Below are positions 42,801-49,532 of a stretch of 52,414 nucleotides of DNA, piece after piece. Source of the DNA: an uncultured Clostridia bacterium (GTDB taxonomy: Bacteria; Bacillota; Clostridia; Oscillospirales; Ruminococcaceae); the NCBI GenBank assembly GCA_947631535.1, contig CANRLU010000004.1, forward strand, positions 1-52,414, given 5' to 3'. Both the position numbers and the translations under genes were made by a program. Under the pieces are notes generated by a model. That model was not told where the DNA came from. It searched no databases and was given only the letters and a program-made list of their open reading frames with translations. Position 1 is the stretch's first letter, and each line of letters opens with the position of its first letter.

Positions 42801-43486
42801 AATCCGCTTCCGCGCATCATAAAAGCATTGATTTCTTTTATGGTAGCATATCCGTTCCTCAAAAGGCTTGCCCTTTCGCTCTCGCTGGTAATTACCGTTC
42901 CGTTCATAACGCTCGGTAAAATGAGATATCCCCTGATTATGGCAGCGGATTCCGGATAATTAGTGCTTATGTAGTGGCGGACGAGCATGCCCATTTCCAT
43001 TGCGATTCCGGAGCCGGTTCCTCCGGCGGTGGTGGAAACGATGACGACCTTTATGGCATGATTCTTATCCTTGCCGTTCTTGAGGAACAGCTCGTCGATC
43101 TCTTTGTAAAGCTTGTTTATCTTACCGTTTTTAATGGTTGCGTTAAGGGCAAGCCTCGAAATGGCTCTGAGCTGGCCTGCGCCCTCGGAAACCGTCTTGT
43201 CGTCGATGATGTTGTTGCTCGGGAACCAGTTTGCCGTGTCGGGATCATCTTCGAGATAGTCCCTTACCGATCTGGGAGAAGACGTCTGGATCGTAGTGAC
43301 TTTGACCCCCTTTTCGACCCTTTCCAAATCGTTGACATCCGTGTCGAGAGTGACAAAGCGCACAGCGGAAATATCATCATCAATGCACAGGTCTGCGACC
43401 TGCTTGACAATGTCAGATCCTCTGCCACCGACACCGATAAACAATGTTGCGTCTACATGGTTGGGCTGCAAAATTTCTTTTTTCAT
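39863..43486 (-). CDS. tubulin/FtsZ-like GTPase-fold protein, large
   Basis: The N-terminal third of this 1207-residue protein has the tubulin-superfamily nucleotide fold. There is a T1-like loop IGVGGRGSDIV (about 17-27), FVTLDTD in the next strand, and the superfamily signature STTAGGTGSGIAMEMG with GGTGSG at 155-160. FtsZ itself is about 380 residues, so this protein has some 800 extra residues, mostly charged and helical, with no membrane segment. It therefore resembles the large tubulin-like proteins found beside VWA genes. AAGGT lies 9 bases before the ATG. It sits 27 bases after the VWA gene and 48 bases before the next. It may polymerise under the membrane and organise the partners, which is inference. 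The middle of the gene (about 41500-42650) is visibly AT-richer than its ends. Confidence 0.85.
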   Translation of the reverse strand: MKKEILQPNHVDATLFIGVGGRGSDIVKQVADLCIDDDISAVRFVTLDTDVNDLERVEKGVKVTTIQTSSPRSVRDYLEDDPDTANWFPSNNIIDDKTVSEGAGQLRAISRLALNATIKNGKINKLYKEIDELFLKNGKDKNHAIKVVIVSTTAGGTGSGIAMEMGMLVRHYISTNYPESAAIIRGYLILPSVMNGTVITSESERASLLRNGYATIKEINAFMMRGSGFFDSERRLNRYRDLHITVPATGGKSIKLNGLPFDFCFLLDRVDNDQHTMKGLDQYMESAARTLYEQNIGPMRFSASSKEDNVIKEFMEPSKLGRCRFGGAGSSMLRYPYSDVCDFIASDMAQKNLFGKVGEKMTDEERESSISDSWLKYDQIFDDEKKEYESMPISADKEPKLYQKYPEYIERAQSDKFADMLFSKYLRRVVSSAETVENISQLSVAADAYTENYANKFINYGIMSYIIPRLKLLPDYNTASEKAYNPDEPQFVDRYESIEKLEKIANDRNLEILVSDFVNGVFESNVSVRNRDLRDHMLQRFISISGEAIHPVAVRYLLYKLWVRLEKIVEEYKEDGDKYRDKLDSVKLGSNPSEFEVKNGYGRRETSLAEMCAACDELGAEKGNEEKRKCSQNLNSYFTTVENHYKKILSKLLAEKALPFVKSLCRAYEEFFRSFKDKAVALERRKENIVSSLEYRDGDCIINLFSDRSYLDRLVEYVGAEGEVAGEEIFANIHDMLKENSDIDTKRQYDKFNSDAKHDIFDEVMIGSYRAVVEEKYADILDIDILHALKLEYKIKCEVDAYNSPEQDRERISKRSKDMGSIDRYIRSKMAECRNLATPGVCRKSFDEARDVDAVAYSHYIKDGDGLRVKDYFSERDASDTVSRYEVRFFRSIYVIMPTQLFQFCAPRLDGSSRPRVEVIDYSDDSGAGESFNQYQLYMDDIGPDSRMNSVITPHIDSRWSSISVMPEIDLDYQDYLMKHIHKAMLYGFLHSIISLRHPSKYDLARTVYRYLDGKNGYKKMIVSNKTKCDKLYEVLDSLYFDRAAVKSIHTSVERLRRIDEQNGVDFDYSHFGAALRALKLGMLVGDEELGENDDKDALVSVFELPLRYYISLPARQRDAAEIETMIDAEIEAIRDEISCFDRSDDINAHTGKILTEQFNMFITQHPTGSSDTEDIISAVRRKVVDVLTDLDVSDKMMSSLKEVVIS

Positions 43487-43513
43487 CGTTTTTACCTTCT
43501 TTTCTATTAAAAT

Positions 43514-45802
43514 TTAATTTATCTCAAATTTGCATACATATGTTTCCGCCGGTATATACGGTTCCGCAACCGTCGTATATATTATTGTGAAGCCGTCATA
43601 TACCGACTCAACACTGTATTTTGACCAATCTACCTCTGTTCCATCATCATAGATAAATTTTCCTTGACGCTTTTCATTAAAGCTATCGCCACCAATCATT
43701 ATGCTTGAAAGTTGATCTTCATCTACCATTAAGCCCGTAATACCAAATGTAGCACTTTTCTTACGGCGATTTAACAAGTTAGACTTTTTTATGGCCCTTT
43801 TCATACTTATGGACCTCGGTGTGCTGAACACAAGACTGTTGGTGTTTCTCTTGAAATTTATCTTTCTTTTGCGATTGCCGCAAACATACACAACTTTTTT
43901 GGGATAACATTTCCAGTTCTTCAGTATGATGTAAATCAGCAGAGCAAGCGCAAGCAGTGCGGCAATAATTATCAAAAAGAAGAAATCTATAAGCGCCTGA
44001 GGGACCTTTGAAACAGTGAAGCTCTTGCTTTTGTTCGCGCTGATCTCCTTGCCGGTGTCCTCGGGAATATAAGAGGCGTCAGCGCTGAACTTGAACCCTT
44101 TTGTAATTCCGCTCCCGAGATATTCGTTCTTTATACCTTCGGCGTCTACCGTTCCGTTTGCGTCTCGCTTTCCGATATACACGGCAAATGCGGATTCTCC
44201 GCTTAATATCTGAGGCTCGGAATGGGTTATCGCAGGATCGAATTTAAGATCAAGCATAACGTCGGCGAGCTGCTCGTCGGTCAGAGGGCTGCCGTCAATA
44301 TCAAGCTTAATTATCATCGGCTGCCATTCGTCTGCTTTTTTTGTATAATAGAAGTCTCTGGTCTGCTCCGTAGAGATGTTGATCCCGAGGTCGTGTTCTA
44401 CGATTGGTTTGATGACTATGCTAAGAGTGCCCTGAGTATCCCTGGTCGAAATAGAATATTTTCCCCCGAGATAAGTTCCGTCAATGCAGAAGGTCGCGCT
44501 TTCATTGGGGATAAGCGTCACGACCCTTCCGGCCTTGATAGTTTCTCCGTCCCCGCCGGAATAGGAAAGCGTCCCCGACATCTCGACTTTTCCGAGAAGC
44601 TCCGAACTGTCTACCCTTTCTCCGGTAACTCCGTCAACGAGATAATAGTCAAGCGTATAGTCGCCCTCGTCGATCTCGATAGACTCCAAAGGCGACAGCG
44701 ATTCATCGAGCGCAGTTATGTCTTCTCCGTCCTTTGTGAGAGTATATTTTATCTTTACGTTCGGTTCATAGAAGATCTGGACCTTATCGGGATCGCCCGT
44801 GTAGTTAAGAACATACTCGCCGGACTGACAGCCGTCAAATACAACGACCTGACCGTAAAGACTGTCATCGATAACGGTTATGCTCTCATTGCGCTCACCG
44901 ACGCCCAGAACAAGATCGCCTAATTTTCCGTATCCAAGGCTGTATTCCTTGCCGCTGTATTTTCTCTGCCCGCTGTCCGAAATAACGCCGACGTTTCCGT
45001 TGGAGCCGGTCAATGACGATATCTCCGCACCGTCGCCCTGAACAAAGACGATAAGACGGTTCATAGATACGTCAAGCGATACCTTCCCGTTCTTAAATTC
45101 GGACTGCGGCAGTTTGTTTCTTTCAAATATTCTGTTGCAAATGCTGATAAGCGCTTCGTTCAGCTCTTCGCCGGAATTTGCCTTGTCGGCATAAAAGCCC
45201 TTGGATTCATTAGCGTCCGCCGCTTTGGCGCTTCCTCCCATTGCAAGATACTGAACTTTGATGTTTTTTGAAAGGTCGGCGAATTCGGGCAGATTATCGA
45301 CGTCCTTGCCGTCGCTGTTGAAAACGCCGTCGGTCAGGACTACAAGCCATTTATCGGTGGCATCGGAACTTCCAAGTGCTCTAACCGCATCTTCTGCCGG
45401 AGTGAGAGGAGTATCGCTTCCGACGGTAGTATACATATAGTGTATCTTATCAATATCTCCGATGCTCCGTATCTCAACAGGCTTCGGATCATATTCCATG
45501 ATTTCCGAAGGCTTCTGAGGGTTTCTGACCGTCTGGACCTCCCACATCGGATAAATCGTCAGCCTGTCTCTGCTGTAGTCGAGCATTGAGGCAAAAATCT
45601 CCATGGCATATTTGGCCTGACACCACATTGCACCGTTATACATAGAAGTTGAGTTGTCATACACAACTGCAATGTCATATGTATGGGTCTCTTTCTGAGT
45701 GACGACTGAATCGGCTCCGAAGACCGGCACCGCTGTCATGCAAAACAGCAAAGCCGCTGACAATACCGATATCAGAAGTGCCTGAAAACGCTTTTTAGTC
45801 AT
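43514..45802 (-). CDS. exported von Willebrand factor A protein with membrane anchor
   Basis: The 762-residue protein starts with a Sec signal (cleavage near VPVFGA, residue 30) and a VWA domain with a complete metal-ion site: Asp49-x-Ser51-x-Ser53 in YDNSTSM, Thr131 in GSDTPLT and Asp158 in LTDG. Residues of about 260-600 are beta-rich and look like several Ig-like domains. One transmembrane helix (about 606-628) leads to a 134-residue tail whose first 50 residues are strongly basic and could contact the cytosolic partners. I chose the ATG at 45802, which has AGAGG 8 bases upstream; the open frame to 45910 crosses the leader and is not coding. It is the first gene of the six-gene operon and probably its outward-facing sensor or adhesion part. 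Confidence 0.92.
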   Translation of the reverse strand: MTKKRFQALLISVLSAALLFCMTAVPVFGADSVVTQKETHTYDIAVVYDNSTSMYNGAMWCQAKYAMEIFASMLDYSRDRLTIYPMWEVQTVRNPQKPSEIMEYDPKPVEIRSIGDIDKIHYMYTTVGSDTPLTPAEDAVRALGSSDATDKWLVVLTDGVFNSDGKDVDNLPEFADLSKNIKVQYLAMGGSAKAADANESKGFYADKANSGEELNEALISICNRIFERNKLPQSEFKNGKVSLDVSMNRLIVFVQGDGAEISSLTGSNGNVGVISDSGQRKYSGKEYSLGYGKLGDLVLGVGERNESITVIDDSLYGQVVVFDGCQSGEYVLNYTGDPDKVQIFYEPNVKIKYTLTKDGEDITALDESLSPLESIEIDEGDYTLDYYLVDGVTGERVDSSELLGKVEMSGTLSYSGGDGETIKAGRVVTLIPNESATFCIDGTYLGGKYSISTRDTQGTLSIVIKPIVEHDLGINISTEQTRDFYYTKKADEWQPMIIKLDIDGSPLTDEQLADVMLDLKFDPAITHSEPQILSGESAFAVYIGKRDANGTVDAEGIKNEYLGSGITKGFKFSADASYIPEDTGKEISANKSKSFTVSKVPQALIDFFFLIIIAALLALALLIYIILKNWKCYPKKVVYVCGNRKRKINFKRNTNSLVFSTPRSISMKRAIKKSNLLNRRKKSATFGITGLMVDEDQLSSIMIGGDSFNEKRQGKFIYDDGTEVDWSKYSVESVYDGFTIIYTTVAEPYIPAETYVCKFEIN

Positions 45803-45845
45803 GATGTGTTCCTCTCTTAAACATGTTTTCTCTATTTCCGTACTG

Positions 45846-45902
45846 TAATAAAACAAAAACGCTGCCCTATCTTTTCCGCATAAAGCAGGGAAAATCAGAC
45901 AG
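45846..45902 (-). promoter_or_regulatory. possible attenuator in the leader of the VWA operon
   Basis: On the minus strand CTGTC pairs with GGCAG and TTTTCC with GGAAAA across an internal loop, followed by CGTTTTTGTTTTATT. The structure lies between the promoter and the first start codon, so it could stop early transcripts. Pairing is imperfect. Confidence 0.35.
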
Positions 45903-45950
45903 CGAGCCAACCGTATAAAGATCCGATTTCAAATTTTTCCCTCATTCGAC

Positions 45951-45979
45951 ATCATATAACACCTTTTGACAAATATCAA
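45951..45979 (-). promoter_or_regulatory. promoter of the six-gene VWA/tubulin-like operon
   Basis: On the minus strand TTGATA and TATGAT are 17 bases apart, leaving a leader of about 140 bases before the ATG at 45802. No other promoter was recognised inside the operon. Confidence 0.65.
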
Positions 45980-46314
45980 GTATTTTTTGTGATTTCTGTG
46001 TTTTTGCCAAGGGGTGGTTGCAAAATTTGTGCATTTTTTCGGATTAAAGCCGTAAATCGCGGCAAAAGGCCAGAAATGTTGCTTTTACGCCGCGTCGGCA
46101 CGCAAAAATATGATGCCGCGATGCATATTTATTCAGCGTTGGTGTATACGAGCCAAGACGCCCGCAATATGACAAAAGAGCAAAACCTTTGACGGAAAAT
46201 GCTGCCGAACGGGTCCCGTCAGACCGTTATTTACGGCGGATAACCGTCGGGCAAAGGCCCCTGCCCGAGTCGCAACCGTACAGGCGGAAAAGCATGACAA
46301 AGGGGTTGTCGCAT
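45980..46314. other. structured intergenic stretch without a gene, candidate non-coding RNA or repeat element
   Basis: No supported gene is present here. Short open frames on both strands lack ribosome sites and recognisable sequence. Several compact inverted repeats occur: TCGGGCA/TGCCCGA (46247-46268), ACGGG/CCCGT (46209-46219) and GCCG/CGGC pairs near 46050-46065. The density of paired segments suggests an RNA or a mobile palindromic repeat, but no known RNA family was recognised. Confidence 0.4.
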
Positions 46315-46347
46315 CAAAAATGCCTCCCGTCCAAACGGACAGAAGGC
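46315..46347 (-). terminator. terminator on the minus strand after the 238-residue membrane protein
   Basis: On the minus strand GCCTTCTGTCC pairs with GGACGGGAGGC over 11 positions using two G-U pairs, with a GTTT loop, followed by ATTTTTGATG. Read on the plus strand the G-U pairs become A-C mismatches, so the minus strand is the functional one. Confidence 0.8.
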
Positions 46348-46459
46348 TGTGAATTTTATCGCTCTAAATCGCCGAGTAATTATAACTAATGTCAAGTTCT
46401 TACCGTCAGCCCCTCCGTTCAACACAGCAGAACTGAATACGGCTTGCCGTTACCGCAAT

Positions 46460-47176
46460 TCACCCTATCGGGTCAAATTTCTCGACATCGACCCCGGAGC
46501 GCTCCAATTTTATGAGGTGATACAGTTTGAATATATCCGACAGCAGCATTGCAGGAGTTGCTGATAAAACCATAGTCAGACAAACACAGCTTACCGCCGC
46601 CGAATCAAGATTTTCTGCCGTGGCAAGACAGTATATAAGCACCGACGCTGCGGCGGCAAATGCGCCGGAATAGGCAATAGTTCGGATAATTCGCTGCTTG
46701 CGGCCGAATTCTGCTCCGGCTTTTCTCAAAAATAAGTCCCGAAAAAGCAACGTCGCAAGTGCAGGAATCACCACAAAAGGCAAACTCAGCAGCGGCAATG
46801 GCTTTAGCTTCGCGGCAAACGCCCACTCTGTCAGGATCAAGGCAGACGTAATACAAAATGACGAGAGGATCGTGCCGAAATAATATTTTTTTGCATTGAA
46901 TTTTCCGAATGTTTTGAAGAGCCCTGCAACGGCGGCAGCAACGATCAGAACGGATGAGACCTGCATGCATATCCTGCCGATGCCTTCAAACCTTGGCCAC
47001 GACAACGCCGAAAGCGCACAGAAAATGACAGCCGTAAAATAAAACAGCCGCAAAGAAGACTTGTCCAGACAGCTGTAGTATGCTTTGCGATCCCCTGCCT
47101 TTTTCATCTTTCTTACGCTAGGGCAAAAGCGAATATTGTCAAAAACATATTTTACGGTTTGTTCTTCGTTGAGCAT
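46460..47176 (-). CDS. hypothetical polytopic membrane protein
   Basis: No family was recognised for this 238-residue protein. A soluble N-terminus of about 40 residues (MLNEEQTVKYVFDNIRFCPS) is followed by six hydrophobic segments, such as LFYFTAVIFCALSALSW, VSSVLIVAAAVAGLF and LPLLSLPFVVIPALATLLF. A short charged tail ends in SGVDVEKFDPIG. GGAGG lies 5 bases before the ATG. It is transcribed on the same strand as the VWA operon but separated from it by a terminator and a structured stretch, so it is probably a separate unit. A frameshifted methyltransferase remnant lies directly upstream. Confidence 0.75.
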   Translation of the reverse strand: MLNEEQTVKYVFDNIRFCPSVRKMKKAGDRKAYYSCLDKSSLRLFYFTAVIFCALSALSWPRFEGIGRICMQVSSVLIVAAAVAGLFKTFGKFNAKKYYFGTILSSFCITSALILTEWAFAAKLKPLPLLSLPFVVIPALATLLFRDLFLRKAGAEFGRKQRIIRTIAYSGAFAAAASVLIYCLATAENLDSAAVSCVCLTMVLSATPAMLLSDIFKLYHLIKLERSGVDVEKFDPIG

Positions 47177-47213
47177 TTTTCCTCCAAAAATATTTGTAGA
47201 TTACTGAACTTTT

Positions 47214-47353
47214 CTATAGTTTTCTTTTTTCGCGGACGTCTTTGAAGAAATTCAGTTCGTTTTTTGTGACAAATTTAACGACGTATTCAGGAAGCGACGT
47301 TGTCCCAACCACAAATCGGCATGGTCGTTCCAGTAGCGCTTATTGTTGTCAAT
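47214..47353 (-). pseudogene. truncated, frameshifted SAM-dependent methyltransferase remnant
   Basis: On the minus strand, GGGAG is followed by codons reading IDNNKRYWNDHADLWLG. After a shift of one base the next frame continues TTSLPEYVVKFVTKNELNFF and KDVREKRKL to a stop at 47214. The joined text matches the N-terminus of a class I methyltransferase family of Clostridia (pattern YW-x-x-HADLWFGTT...YGVKF), just before its SAM-binding glycine loop, which is missing. The expected start codon reads ATT. Frameshift, lost start and truncation all point to a dead gene. The rest of the gap between the membrane protein and spoIIID holds only the sigma-E-like promoter. The family call rests on remembered motifs. 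Confidence 0.6.
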
Positions 47354-47429
47354 GATTTTTTCTCCCGGTCATCACGCGCTTGTAAATTATATCACAAAAA
47401 CATAAAAAATCAAGCGGCGATATGCAGCG

Positions 47430-47458
47430 GAATAAAAGCCGGCGCACTCCCATATACT
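47430..47458 (+). promoter_or_regulatory. candidate sigma-E promoter of spoIIID
   Basis: GAATAAA and CATATACT, 14 bases apart, resemble the sigma-E boxes (GAATA-like -35, CATA-x-x-x-T -10). The ATG lies 28 bases downstream. In Bacillus spoIIID is transcribed by sigma-E, which supports the reading. Confidence 0.5.
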
Positions 47459-47485
47459 TTACCAAAACGTTTTGGGAGTGAGCAT

Positions 47486-47749
47486 ATGACAATACCTAAG
47501 GACTGCGAACGCCCGGTAATTTTGGGGGAATACATAATAGAGCACAAGGCCACCGTGAGACAGGCGGCAAGTGAGTTCGGAATTTCCAAGAGCACGGTGC
47601 ATAAAGACGTCAGTGAGCGTTTGAAGAAAGTGAAGCCGTCGCTTTACAAAGAGGTTCGTGTAATTTTAGACATAAACAAGCAGGAGCGCCACATTCGCGG
47701 CGGAGAAGCAACGAAGCAGAAATACAGGGAGCTCTCGGGGATAAAATAA
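47486..47749 (+). CDS. spoIIID: sporulation transcriptional regulator SpoIIID
   Basis: The 87-residue protein is SpoIIID, the small DNA-binding regulator that acts in the mother cell between the sigma-E and sigma-K stages. Diagnostic stretches are LGEYIIEHKATVRQAASEFG, the helix-turn-helix GISKSTVHKDVSERL, and RHIRGGEATKQKYRE near the C-terminus. The length agrees with other members. I chose the ATG at 47486, which has GGGAG 7 bases before it; the open frame begins at 47300, but that part contains the promoter. The gene stands alone with a terminator. It is the best evidence that the organism forms spores or descends from a spore former. Confidence 0.97.
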   Translation: MTIPKDCERPVILGEYIIEHKATVRQAASEFGISKSTVHKDVSERLKKVKPSLYKEVRVILDINKQERHIRGGEATKQKYRELSGIK

Positions 47750-47753
47750 ACTT

Positions 47754-47783
47754 CCGCCCTCGCCTTTTAGCGGGGGCGGTTTG
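47754..47783 (+). terminator. intrinsic terminator of spoIIID
   Basis: CCGCCCTCGC and GCGGGGGCGG pair around a short loop, followed by TTTGCTTT. Confidence 0.85.
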
Positions 47784-47926
47784 CTTTAAATTTCATAGAA
47801 CGAGCGGAGCTTTTCGCATTTTTTGCCTGCCTCTTTGAAAGCCCGTCTTTTCCGTATCGGTTCGCGGTCAAACGGCAATATATGAGAATTTCCGCACATA
47901 AATTGAGGATAATTTTCATAAATAGA

Positions 47927-47955
47927 TTGACATATTCGGAAAATGGGGGTATAAT
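47927..47955 (+). promoter_or_regulatory. consensus promoter of the DUF6465 gene
   Basis: TTGACA and TATAAT are both perfect with a 17-base spacer, 31 bases upstream of the ATG. This suggests high expression. Confidence 0.85.
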
Positions 47956-47986
47956 AATAAAAATCATCCTATTGGAGGTAATAAAA

Positions 47987-48379
47987 ATGCCAAGAAAAAA
48001 ATCAACCGTCGCCGAGGTCGTGACTGAAGTCGCCGCCGAGGAGACCGCAAAACCTGTCGTTGAAGCTCCCGCGGAAAAGGCTGCAGAAAAGCCCGCCGAG
48101 AAGCCTGCAAAGAAGGCCGCCGAAAAGAAAGCTCCCGCCAAAAAGGCTCCCGCAAAGGAACCCGCCGTCAAGGCAAAGGCCGCCGCTCCCAAGGAGACCG
48201 TAAAGCTCCAGTTCTGCGGCGAAGAATACGATCTTGCCGCCGTCAAAAGCGCGGTAGAGGCCGATTATAAGAGCAAGTTCAACGGCAAGGTAAAGACCGT
48301 CGAAATCTATATCAAGCCCGAGGACAAGGCCGTTTATTACGTTGTCAACTCCGAATTTTCCGATAAGGTCGGGCTTTGA
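47987..48379 (+). CDS. DUF6465-family protein with histone H1-like Lys/Ala/Pro N-terminus
   Basis: The 130-residue protein has two parts. Residues 1-70 are almost wholly Lys, Ala, Pro and Glu (for example PAKKAAEKKAPAKKAPAK), like the tails of histone H1 or HU-type proteins. Residues of about 71-130 form a small domain (KLQFCGEEYDLAAVKSAVEA, then VKTVEIYIKPEDKAVYYVVN) matching DUF6465, known from clostridia and of unknown function. GGAGGT lies 7 bases before the ATG. The perfect promoter and its own terminator suggest an abundant protein, perhaps binding nucleic acid or the nucleoid, but that is inference. Confidence 0.88.
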   Translation: MPRKKSTVAEVVTEVAAEETAKPVVEAPAEKAAEKPAEKPAKKAAEKKAPAKKAPAKEPAVKAKAAAPKETVKLQFCGEEYDLAAVKSAVEADYKSKFNGKVKTVEIYIKPEDKAVYYVVNSEFSDKVGL

Positions 48380-48407
48380 TAAAGGCCACGCAAACAAAAC
48401 GCCAGAA

Positions 48408-48443
48408 AGAGCTGCCGGATATCCGGCGGCTCTTGATTTTTTG
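48408..48443 (+). terminator. intrinsic terminator of the DUF6465 gene
   Basis: AGAGC-GCCGGAT and ATCCGGC-GCTCT pair, with one T-G between, followed by TGATTTTTTG. Confidence 0.9.
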
Positions 48444-48444
48444 C

Positions 48445-48473
48445 TTGCCCTTTCAGGGATATTATGCTATAAT
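48445..48473 (+). promoter_or_regulatory. promoter of the mrr gene
   Basis: TTGCCC and TATAAT are separated by 17 bases, 21 bases upstream of the ATG. Confidence 0.7.
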
Positions 48474-48493
48474 GTAAAAAAGGAGATGTTTAC

Positions 48494-49417
48494 ATGCCCA
48501 TTCCGAAATATCATGAATTTTTCACGCCGATAATGGAATTTTTGAAAGACGGAGAGCCTCATTCGTCAAAAGAAATGCTTGAATACTGTGCAGATTACTA
48601 TAAATTATCCGCAGAGGAGTGTGGTAAAAAGCTACAGTCAGGCCAGACAATACTATACAATAGGGTCGGTTGGGCACGTGCATACTTATCAAAAGCCGGA
48701 CTTATAGAAAAGGTAAATCGTGGCATTTATGCTGTCACACGGGAAGGAAAAAAGGCTTTGGAAAACGGCAGCGGCAGGATAACGCTTGAGGATCTTACTA
48801 AATATCCAGCCTTTAACGATTTTACCAAAAGGACATTTAACAAAAAAGACGATCAGGCGGACGAAGAGCCGGATATACTGCTTGATAAAAGTCCGGAGGA
48901 AATGCTTGATGACGCCGTAACACAGCTTAACTCCAGCCTTTCTGACGATTTGCTCACAGAGCTTATGAAAATCTCTCCATACGATTTTGAACGGGTAGTA
49001 GTTGACCTTCTCATCAAAATGGGCTACGGCAAGTTGGAGGAAAACAAAGACGCCGTCACCCAAAAATCGGGCGATGAGGGCATAGACGGAATCGTTAATG
49101 CCGATAAATTCGGGCTTGATTCGATTTATGTTCAGGCAAAGCGTTGGAAACCGGACAGCGTTGTGGGCAGGCCGGAGACTCAGAAATTTCTCGGTGCGCT
49201 CGTCGGGCAAGGCGCCACAAAGGGAATTTTCATAACTACAGCGCAATTTTCAAAAGAAGCGATAGCTTTTGCCGCCAAACTGCTTCACAGCAAAATCGTC
49301 CTTGTGAACGGCAAACAGCTTGCAAGTCTTATGATAGAATACGACCTCGGCGTATCGACTGTTGCAACATATAAAATAAAGCGGATAGACACCGATTTCT
49401 TTAATGACGATATATAA
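48494..49417 (+). CDS. mrr: Mrr-type restriction endonuclease
   Basis: The 307-residue protein has the Mrr layout. The N-terminal 90 residues form a winged-helix DNA-recognition domain (NRVGWARAYLSKAGLIEKVN, then RGIYAVTREGKKAL). The C-terminal half is the PD-(D/E)xK-like catalytic domain: PYDFERVVVDLLIKMGYG, then GDEGIDGIVNADKFGLDSIY and VQAKRWKPDS. The Asp and the Q-A-K triad expected for the nuclease site are present, so it should be active. Mrr cuts methylated DNA (type IV restriction), so it defends against foreign methylated DNA. AAGGAG lies 9 bases before the ATG. No methyltransferase partner lies alongside, as expected for type IV. Confidence 0.95.
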   Translation: MPIPKYHEFFTPIMEFLKDGEPHSSKEMLEYCADYYKLSAEECGKKLQSGQTILYNRVGWARAYLSKAGLIEKVNRGIYAVTREGKKALENGSGRITLEDLTKYPAFNDFTKRTFNKKDDQADEEPDILLDKSPEEMLDDAVTQLNSSLSDDLLTELMKISPYDFERVVVDLLIKMGYGKLEENKDAVTQKSGDEGIDGIVNADKFGLDSIYVQAKRWKPDSVVGRPETQKFLGALVGQGATKGIFITTAQFSKEAIAFAAKLLHSKIVLVNGKQLASLMIEYDLGVSTVATYKIKRIDTDFFNDDI

Positions 49418-49464
49418 GGCGATATAAACAGCGCGAAAACTAAAAAATGTTTCTCTCTCCGCCC

Positions 49465-49493
49465 TTGACATTTTTTGCCGTATATTATAAAAT
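49465..49493 (+). promoter_or_regulatory. promoter of the prepilin-like gene
   Basis: TTGACA and TAAAAT are separated by 17 bases, 39 bases before the ATG. Confidence 0.7.
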
Positions 49494-49532
49494 ATTGTTA
49501 TTATTTGGCGATATCGGGGAGGAAGACGGAGA

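Noticed and set aside
45989-46192. 67-codon plus-strand frame next to the VWA operon promoter
   Set aside because: Its start lacks a ribosome site and no protein family was seen.
46189-46389. 66-codon plus-strand frame in the structured intergenic stretch
   Set aside because: It has no ribosome site and overlaps the terminator hairpin; the inverted repeats explain the sequence better.
47767-48246. 159-codon minus-strand frame opposite the DUF6465 gene
   Set aside because: It is a shadow of the Lys/Ala-rich tail; the plus-strand gene has a perfect promoter and ribosome site.
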